48,164 bases of DNA. Source: Actinomycetes bacterium (GTDB taxonomy: Bacteria; Actinomycetota; Acidimicrobiia; Acidimicrobiales; RAAP-2). The notes below the pieces were generated by a model. That model was not told where the DNA came from, searched no databases, and saw only the letters and a list, made by a program, of their open reading frames with translations. Shown one piece after another: positions 41,742-48,164 of the stretch. Positions within the stretch are counted from its first letter, which is position 1; the number at the start of each line of letters is the position of its first letter. A program made the position numbers and the translations under genes. The stretch is from NCBI GenBank assembly GCA_021828005.1, contig JAKATJ010000008.1, positions 1-48,164 on the forward strand, read 5' to 3'.

Positions 41742-42628
41742 GCATCTTCGTCGACGAGACGACGACCGTCGTCGTCCAGGGATTGAGCCCGACCAGCCAG
41801 GGCCTGTACCACGGGAAGCGCAACCGCGACTACGGGACGAAGGTCGTCGCGGGAACGAACCCCGGTCGCGGCGGGGAGGTGATCGAGGGCATCCCGGTCT
41901 TCGCCACCGTCGCCGAGGCCGTCGAGGCGACCGGCGCGAGCGCGTCGTTCGTCTCGGTGCCGCCAGCCTACGCCGCCGCGGCGATCCTGGAGGCCGCCGA
42001 GGCGGGCATCTCCTTCATCGTGTGCATCACCGAGGGCATCCCCGCCCACGACGAGGCCCGCACCTACAACCGCCTGGTCCAGGACCACCCGGGCACGCGT
42101 CTCCTCGGGCCCAACTGCCCGGGGATCATCTCGCCGGGCAAGTGCAACATCGGCATCACCTCGGGCGACATCGCGCTCGCCGGCGGCCCGGTGGGCATCG
42201 TGAGCCGCTCCGGGACCCTCACCTACCAGGCGCTCCACGAGCTCTCCCAGCAGGGGGTCGGCCAGACGACCTGCGTGGGCATCGGCGGGGACCCGGTCCC
42301 GGGGACGAACTTCATCGACTGCCTGGCGGCGTTCCAGGAAGACCCAGACACGCTGGCGGTCATGATGATCGGTGAGATCGGTGGCTCCGAGGAGGAGCGC
42401 GCGGCCGAGTTCATCTCCGAGCACGTCACCAAGCCGGTCGTCTGCTACATCGCAGGGGTGACTGCTCCGCCCGGGCGCCGGATGGGCCACGCGGGCGCGA
42501 TCATCTCGGGCTCGCAGGGCACCGCCCAGGCGAAGATGGAGGCGCTGTCGGCGGCCGGAGCGGTCGTGGCGCAGAACCCGACCGAGGCTGGCGTGCGCAT
42601 GGTCGAGATCGTGAAGGGGCTGGGCTGA
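41738..42628 (+). CDS. sucD: Succinyl-CoA synthetase alpha subunit
   Basis: GTGA overlap; GLYHGKRNRDYGTKVVAGTNPG, GPNCPGIISPGKCNIG, GRRMGHAGAIISG. Confidence 0.98.
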   Translation: MSIFVDETTTVVVQGLSPTSQGLYHGKRNRDYGTKVVAGTNPGRGGEVIEGIPVFATVAEAVEATGASASFVSVPPAYAAAAILEAAEAGISFIVCITEGIPAHDEARTYNRLVQDHPGTRLLGPNCPGIISPGKCNIGITSGDIALAGGPVGIVSRSGTLTYQALHELSQQGVGQTTCVGIGGDPVPGTNFIDCLAAFQEDPDTLAVMMIGEIGGSEEERAAEFISEHVTKPVVCYIAGVTAPPGRRMGHAGAIISGSQGTAQAKMEALSAAGAVVAQNPTEAGVRMVEIVKGLG

Positions 42629-43281
42629 GCGCGGGGCGCGTCGGGGTGCTCGTGTCCGGCACGGGGACCGTCCTCCAAGCGGTGCTCGACGCCGGCGTCC
42701 CGGTGTCGGTCGTGCTCGCGGACCGGCCGTGCCGCGCGCTCGGGCTCGCCTCGCAGGCCGGGGTGGAGACGGTGCTGCTCGACCGGCGCGACTTCGGCGG
42801 GTACGGCGCCGGGTTCGACCGGGAGCGCTACACCGACGCGCTCGCGCGTGCCCTCTCGGCACGGGGTCTCGACCTCGTCGCGATGGCCGGCTTCGGCACG
42901 GTGCTCACCGGACGGGTCCACGACACCTTCCCGGGCCGCATCCTGAACACGCACCCCTCGCTGCTCCCGGCGTTCCCCGGCTGGCACGCGGTCGCCGACG
43001 CGCTGGCCGCCGGGGTCCGCACGACGGGCTGCACCGTCCACGTGGCAACCGTTGACGTCGATGCCGGTCCGGTGCTCGCCCAAGCAGAGGTGCCCGTGCA
43101 CCCGGGGGACACAGAAGCTACCCTGCACGAGCGGATCAAGCAGGTGGAGCGGCGGCTGTACCCCGGCACGATCCTTCGGGTGCTCGGCGAGATCGGTGAG
43201 ACCGCCGAGACCGCCGAGTCCGCCGAGACCGCCGACACCGGTGCGAGCGCGGCGGAGGGCAAGCCGTCAGGGAGGGGGTAG
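42625..43281 (+). CDS. purN: Phosphoribosylglycinamide formyltransferase, probable CTG start overlapping sucD TGA
   Basis: (M)SAGRVGVLVSGTGTVLQAVLDAG; LVAMAGFGTVLTGRV, ILNTHPSLLPAFPGWHAV. Confidence 0.88.
   Translation: MSAGRVGVLVSGTGTVLQAVLDAGVPVSVVLADRPCRALGLASQAGVETVLLDRRDFGGYGAGFDRERYTDALARALSARGLDLVAMAGFGTVLTGRVHDTFPGRILNTHPSLLPAFPGWHAVADALAAGVRTTGCTVHVATVDVDAGPVLAQAEVPVHPGDTEATLHERIKQVERRLYPGTILRVLGEIGETAETAESAETADTGASAAEGKPSGRG
43198..43242 (+). repeat. In-frame 9-bp x5 imperfect repeat at purN C-terminus, (ETA)n
   Basis: GAGACCGCC GAGACCGCC GAGTCCGCC GAGACCGCC GACACCGGT. Confidence 0.85.
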
Positions 43282-43289
43282 AGGCCGGC

Positions 43290-44792
43290 ATGAGGGCGCT
43301 GCTGTCCGTCTTCGACAAGACCGGGCTCGTCGAGCTCGCTGCCGGGCTCCGGAGCCTCGGGTGGGACCTCGTCGCGAGTGGCCACACCTCCGACGCGCTC
43401 GCGGACGGCGGGGTCGTGCACGTCCAGGTCGCCGCCGTCACGGGCTTCCCCGAGATGCTCGGCGGGCGCGTGAAGACGCTCCATCCGCGCATCCACGGCG
43501 GCATCCTCGCCGACCGCTCGGTTCCCGAGCACCTCGCGGACCTCGACGCGCAGGGCATCGAGCCGATCGACCTCGTCGTGTGCAACCTCTACCCGTTCCG
43601 GTCCTCGCCGTCGATCGAGACGATCGACATCGGCGGGCCCGCGCTGGTGCGCGCGGCGGCGAAGAACCACGCGCACGTCGCCGTCGTCACCTCCCCCGAC
43701 GACTACGGTCCGGTCCTCGGCGAGCTCCGGGCCGACGGTGTGCTCTCCGACGCGACGCGGCGGCGGCTCGCGCGCAGCGCGTTCGCCCACACTGCCGCGT
43801 ACGACGCGGCCATCGTGTCGTGGCTGGACGCCGACGACCCCCTCCCTCCGACCCTCCACCTCACCTTGGAGCGGGCCGAGATCTGCCGCTACGGGGAGAA
43901 CCCCCACCAGCGCGGCGCCCGCTATCGCTCCGGGGCGAGCTGGTGGGACGCGGCGGTGCAGCACGGCGGCACCGCGCTCAGCTACCTGAACGTCTTCGAC
44001 GCGGACGCGGCGTGGCGGCTCGCCCACGAAGTCGCCGCGGACGCCGGCGGCGACCCGGTGGTCGTCATCGTGAAGCACGCCAACCCTTGCGGCGCCGCAA
44101 CCGCCGACGACCTCCTCACCGCCTACGTGCGGGCGCTCGACGGTGACCCGGTGTCCGCGTTCGGCGGGATCGTCGCGTTGAGCGGCGAGGTCGGCGACGA
44201 GGTGGCAGAGGCGATCGCGCAGGGTCCGCAGGCCGACGTCGTCGTGGCCCGCGGCTACACGCCTGGCGCGCTCGAGCGGCTCGTGGCGCGGCGCAAGGCG
44301 ACGCGGATCCTGTCCGCGCCCGTGCCGGAGGAGGCCGGGCGCCAGGTGCGCACGCTCGGCGCGGCGGCCCTCGTCCAAGACGCCGACACCTTCGCGGCGA
44401 CCCCGAAGGGGTGGCAGGTGGCGACCGCCCGCGAGCCGACGGAGGAGGAATGGGCGGACCTCGTGCTCGCCTGGCGGCTGTGCGCGCGCACGATGTCCAA
44501 CGCGATCGTCCTCGTCGCCGGCGGCCAGGCGGTCGGCGTGGGCGCCGGCCAGCAGTCGCGCGTGGTCGCGGCGGAGCTCGCCGCGGAGAAGGCCGGGGAG
44601 AGGGTGGCCGGGGCGGCGGCGGCGAGCGACGGGTTCTTCCCGTTCCCCGACGGTCTCGAGGCGCTGGCCCGCCGGGGCGTCGGCGCGGTGGTGCAGCCCG
44701 GGGGGTCGGTGCGCGACGGCGAGGTGGTCGCGGCCGCGGACGCCGCGGGCGTCGCGATGGTGCTCACCGGCGAGCGGCACTTCCGGCATTGA
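43290..44792 (+). CDS. purH: Bifunctional AICAR formyltransferase / IMP cyclohydrolase
   Basis: MRALLSVFDKTGLVELAAGLRSLGWDLVASGHTSDAL, GGRVKTLHPRIHGGILADR, KHANPCGAA. Confidence 0.97.
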   Translation: MRALLSVFDKTGLVELAAGLRSLGWDLVASGHTSDALADGGVVHVQVAAVTGFPEMLGGRVKTLHPRIHGGILADRSVPEHLADLDAQGIEPIDLVVCNLYPFRSSPSIETIDIGGPALVRAAAKNHAHVAVVTSPDDYGPVLGELRADGVLSDATRRRLARSAFAHTAAYDAAIVSWLDADDPLPPTLHLTLERAEICRYGENPHQRGARYRSGASWWDAAVQHGGTALSYLNVFDADAAWRLAHEVAADAGGDPVVVIVKHANPCGAATADDLLTAYVRALDGDPVSAFGGIVALSGEVGDEVAEAIAQGPQADVVVARGYTPGALERLVARRKATRILSAPVPEEAGRQVRTLGAAALVQDADTFAATPKGWQVATAREPTEEEWADLVLAWRLCARTMSNAIVLVAGGQAVGVGAGQQSRVVAAELAAEKAGERVAGAAAASDGFFPFPDGLEALARRGVGAVVQPGGSVRDGEVVAAADAAGVAMVLTGERHFRH

Positions 44793-45640
44793 CGGCGCGC
44801 CTCCTCGACGGCGAGCGGCTCGCGGCGCAGGTCCGCGCCGACGTGGCGCGGCGCGTGGAGCAGCTCGTCGCGCGCGGCGTCCGCCCGGGGCTCGGCACCG
44901 TGCTCGTGGGGGACGACCCGGCGAGCGCGCGCTACGTGTCGATGAAGATGGCGGACTCCGCCGAGGTCGGCATCGCCAGCGTCCACGAGCACCTTCCCGC
45001 CTCCGCGACGCAACAGGACGTCGAAGCGGTCGTCGCCCGCTTCAACGCGGACCCCGGCGTGCACGCGTACATCGTCCAGCTGCCCCTGCCCGTCCACATC
45101 GACGAGCAGCGGGTGCTCCTCGCCGTCGACCCGGCGAAGGACGCGGACGGGCTCCACCCGGTGAACCTGGGGCGCCTGGTGGCGAGCCATCCGGGCGTCC
45201 TCCCGTGCACGCCGCTCGGCATCGTCGAGCTGCTCGCCGCCCACGACGTGCCTGTCGAAGGCCGCCACGCGGTCGTGATCGGACGTGGCCTCACGATCGG
45301 CCGCCCCCTCGCGCTGCTGCTCGCGTCGAAGCGGCCCGGCTGCAACGCGGCGGTGACGGTCGTGCACACCGGCGTCGACGACCTGGCGGGCCTGGTCCGG
45401 TCTGGCGACGTCGTCGTCGCGGCCGCCGGGCACGCGGGGCTGGTCACCCGTGACATGGTGAAGCCCGGCGCAGCGGTGGTCGGCGCGGGGACGTCGTTCG
45501 AGGGCAAGCGGCTCCTCTCGGACGTGGAGGCGTCGGTCGCCGACGTGGCCGGCTGGATCACCCCCCGCATCGGGGGGGTCGGGCCCATGACGCGCGCGAT
45601 GCTGCTCCGCAACGCCGTCCTGGCGGCCGAGCGCGTCTAG
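44789..45640 (+). CDS. folD: Methylenetetrahydrofolate dehydrogenase / cyclohydrolase (TTG start, TTGA overlap)
   Basis: ARLLDGERLAAQVRADVARR, VGDDPASARYVSMK, VQLPLP, VIGRGLTIGRPLALLL. Confidence 0.94.
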   Translation: MTARLLDGERLAAQVRADVARRVEQLVARGVRPGLGTVLVGDDPASARYVSMKMADSAEVGIASVHEHLPASATQQDVEAVVARFNADPGVHAYIVQLPLPVHIDEQRVLLAVDPAKDADGLHPVNLGRLVASHPGVLPCTPLGIVELLAAHDVPVEGRHAVVIGRGLTIGRPLALLLASKRPGCNAAVTVVHTGVDDLAGLVRSGDVVVAAAGHAGLVTRDMVKPGAAVVGAGTSFEGKRLLSDVEASVADVAGWITPRIGGVGPMTRAMLLRNAVLAAERV

Positions 45641-45667
45641 CCGGGAGCGTCGAGCCGGGCGTGCCGG

Positions 45668-47911
45668 TCAGGCTGGCGGGGTGCCCGGCTCGGTGCCGAG
45701 CGTCTCGAGGATGGCGTTGAACGTGGGTGACGGGCGCATCACCGCGGCAGCGCGGCCGGGGTCGGGCCGGTAGTAGCCCCCGAGCTCGACGGGAGACCCC
45801 TGGACGGACAGGAGCTCGTCCACGATCGCCTCCTCGTCGTCTGCGAGCGCCTTCGCGATCCCGCTGAAGGCGGCTGCCAGCGCCAGGTCGTCGGTCTGGC
45901 CCGCGAGCTCTTGCGCCCAGTAGCGCGCGAGGAAGAAGTGGCTCCCCCGGTTGTCGATGGCGCCCACGCGCCGGCCGGGTGACTTCATCTCGGTGAGGAC
46001 CCGCTCGGTCGCCCGGTCGAGGGCGGCGGCCAGCACGGCGGCGCGCGGATTGCCCGCCTTCTCGGCCAGGAGCGCCAGGCTGGCCGCCAGGGCCAGGAGC
46101 TCGCCGAGGCTGTCCCAGCGCAGGAAGTTCTCCTCGACGAGCTGCTGGACGTGCTTGGGCGCGGAGCCACCGGCCCCCGTCTCGAAGAGCGCGCCGCCCT
46201 CGAGGAGCGGCACGACCGAGAGCATCTTGGCGCTCGTGCCCACCTCCATGATGGGGAAGAGGTCGGTCAGGTAGTCCCGCAGGACGTTCCCGGTCACCGA
46301 GATGGTGTTCTTCCCGCGGCGGATCCGCTCGAGTGACGTGGCGGTGGCCGCGGCAGGCGCCATGACCTCGAGCGTGAGGCCCCCGGTGTCCTCTTCCGCC
46401 AGCACCGCCTCGACCTTGCGGATCAGCTCGACATCGTGCGGCCGAGTCTCGTCGAGCCAGAACACGGCCGGGTCGCCGGTCGCCCGCGCCCGGCGGACGG
46501 CAAGCCGCACCCAGTCGCGGACCGCCACGTCGGTGGTCCGGCAGACGCGGAAGATGTCGCCGTGGGACACCGGCTGCTCCAGGAGCGTGGCTCCCGACGG
46601 GTCGACCACTCGGACGGTGCCGCCGGAGGGGACCTCGAAGGTCGTGTCGTGGCTGCCGTACTCCTCGGCCGCCTGGGCCATGAGGCCGACGTTGGGCACG
46701 GAGCCCATCGTCGCCGGGTCGAGCGCCCCGTTCACCCGGCAGTCGTCGACGAAGACCCGGTAGACGTCGGCATAGCTGCTGTCGGGGATCACCGCGAGGG
46801 TGTCCGCCTCCTCGCCGTCGGGGCCCCACATGTGCCCGGAGCTGCGGATCATCGGCGGCATCGACGCGTCGATGATGACGGAGTTGGGCAGGTGGAGGTT
46901 CGTGATGCCCCGCGCCGAGTCGACCATGGCGAGACGGGGGCCCCTAGCCGCCTCGTCGTCGAACGAGGCACGGATCTCCTGGCCGCCGGGCGACGAGGCG
47001 AGACCGTCGAAGATGCTGGCCAGCCCGTCGGCCGGGTCGAGGCCCGCTGCGGCGAGGGCCTCGCCGTAGCGGGCGAAGGTCGCCGGAAAGAACGCCCGGA
47101 TCACGTGGCCGAAGATGATGGGGTCGGAGACCTTCATCATCGTGGCCTTCAGGTGGACCGAGAACAGGACGCCGGCGTCCTTCGCCCGCGCCACCTGGGC
47201 GGCGACGAACCGCTTCAGGGCGTCGACCCGCATCACGGCTGCGTCGACGATCTCGCCGGCTTCCACCGCGACCCCGTCCGCGAGGACGCTCGACTCCCCG
47301 TCGTCGGTCGCCAGCACGATGCGCAACGTCCCGGCGTCGGCCACGACCACCGACCTCTCGGTGTGGCGGAAGTCGTCGTCGTCCATCGAGGCCACTGCGG
47401 TCTTGGAGTCGGGCGACCACGCACCCATCCAGTGCGGGTGCGCGCGGGCGTAGTTCTTGACCGGAGGGGGGACACGGCGGTCGGAATTACCCTGGCGCAG
47501 CACCGGGTTGACCGCACTGCCCTTGACGGCGTCGTAGCGGGAACGGACGTCGTGCTCCTCTGCGGAAGAGGGGTTCTCCGGATAGTCGGGCACGGCGTAC
47601 CCCTGCGCCTGGAGTTCGGCGACCGCCGCTCGCAGCTGCGGCACCGAGGCCGAGATGTTCGGCAGCTTGATGATGTTGGCGTCCGGGCTCGAGGTGAGCG
47701 CCTGCAGCTCCGCCAGCGCATCGGGAACTCGCTGGTTCTCCCCGAGGCGCTCGGGGAACGCGGCCAGGATGCGGCCGGCAAGCGAGATGTCCCTCGTCTC
47801 GATCGTGACCCCGGCGGTGGCTGCGTAGGCGCGCACGATCGGGAGGAGCGAGTACGTCGCGAGCGCCGGCGCCTCGTCGGTGTGGGTGTAGATGATGGTC
47901 GGTGTGGTCAC
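45668..47911 (-). CDS. icd: Monomeric NADP-dependent isocitrate dehydrogenase
   Basis: 747 aa; [79 protein letters not shown]. Confidence 0.97.
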   Translation of the reverse strand: MTTPTIIYTHTDEAPALATYSLLPIVRAYAATAGVTIETRDISLAGRILAAFPERLGENQRVPDALAELQALTSSPDANIIKLPNISASVPQLRAAVAELQAQGYAVPDYPENPSSAEEHDVRSRYDAVKGSAVNPVLRQGNSDRRVPPPVKNYARAHPHWMGAWSPDSKTAVASMDDDDFRHTERSVVVADAGTLRIVLATDDGESSVLADGVAVEAGEIVDAAVMRVDALKRFVAAQVARAKDAGVLFSVHLKATMMKVSDPIIFGHVIRAFFPATFARYGEALAAAGLDPADGLASIFDGLASSPGGQEIRASFDDEAARGPRLAMVDSARGITNLHLPNSVIIDASMPPMIRSSGHMWGPDGEEADTLAVIPDSSYADVYRVFVDDCRVNGALDPATMGSVPNVGLMAQAAEEYGSHDTTFEVPSGGTVRVVDPSGATLLEQPVSHGDIFRVCRTTDVAVRDWVRLAVRRARATGDPAVFWLDETRPHDVELIRKVEAVLAEEDTGGLTLEVMAPAAATATSLERIRRGKNTISVTGNVLRDYLTDLFPIMEVGTSAKMLSVVPLLEGGALFETGAGGSAPKHVQQLVEENFLRWDSLGELLALAASLALLAEKAGNPRAAVLAAALDRATERVLTEMKSPGRRVGAIDNRGSHFFLARYWAQELAGQTDDLALAAAFSGIAKALADDEEAIVDELLSVQGSPVELGGYYRPDPGRAAAVMRPSPTFNAILETLGTEPGTPPA

Positions 47912-47978
47912 GGTGCTCCGCTTCGCGTCGGTGGCGTCCGGTGGCGTCCGGTGGTCGGGTGGTGACCCCTTCCAACCA

Positions 47979-48030
47979 GGATCACCACGTCACCCAGGAT
48001 CACCACGTCACCCAAGATCACCACGTCACG
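47979..48030 (+). repeat. Three direct 18-bp iterons in icd-mdh divergent intergenic region
   Basis: GGATCACCACGTCACCCA / GGATCACCACGTCACCCA / AGATCACCACGTCACG. Confidence 0.95.
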
Positions 48031-48077
48031 GCCGTCGGTGCCAACCGGCGGCGCCTCGAAGGGCTCGGGGGCCCGGG

Positions 48078-48083
48078 TAACGT
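48078..48083 (+). promoter_or_regulatory. Candidate -10 for leaderless mdh
   Basis: TAACGT, 7 nt before ATG 48091; no SD. Confidence 0.4.
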
Positions 48084-48090
48084 GCAGGCC

Positions 48091-48164
48091 ATGGCCTCAG
48101 ATTCCCCCCTCCACGTCACCGTCACCGGCGCTGCCGGGCAGATCGGCTACTCCCTGCTCTTCCG
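48091..48164 (+). CDS. mdh: Malate dehydrogenase N-terminus (truncated by window edge)
   Basis: MASDSPLHVTVTGAAGQIGYSLLFR...; typical N-terminal NAD-binding segment. Confidence 0.92.
   Translation, partial: MASDSPLHVTVTGAAGQIGYSLLF

Noticed and set aside
45641-45667. Bidirectional terminator between convergent folD and icd
   Set aside because: Only 27 nt, and I could not find a convincing stem-loop there by eye.

Overview
This is a GC-rich, almost fully coding window from an actinobacterium. It looks Acidimicrobiia-like, but that is inferred from gene content and order only. Apart from icd, everything recognisable is on the + strand. In order: end of rpsG, fusA, tuf, rpsJ, then the S10/spc/alpha ribosomal operons (rplC through rplQ, including secY, adk, map, infA, rpoA), truA, rplM-rpsI, glmM, glmS, acpS, nnrD, alr, an alpha/beta hydrolase, a family-4-like UDG, tsaE-tsaB-rimI-tsaD, rlmN, groES-groEL, a NUDIX gene, guaB3, pcrA/uvrD, a stand-alone B12-binding domain, sucCD, purN, purH, folD, convergent monomeric icd (- strand), and the start of mdh. 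No mobile element, CRISPR, tRNA or rRNA was recognised. I found no new gene cluster; the gene content is housekeeping. The most unusual signals are: (1) probable CTG start codons, three in CTGA stop/start overlaps (truA, pcrA, purN) plus infA; (2) an 18-copy 15-bp in-frame minisatellite in rpsC, with further in-frame microrepeats in truA, glmM and purN; (3) structured leaders before rplC, tuf and groEL; (4) a -10 element at leaderless spacing before glmS, udg, the B12-domain gene and mdh; (5) three 18-bp iterons between divergent icd and mdh; (6) a small ORF fitted exactly between rpsH and rplF.
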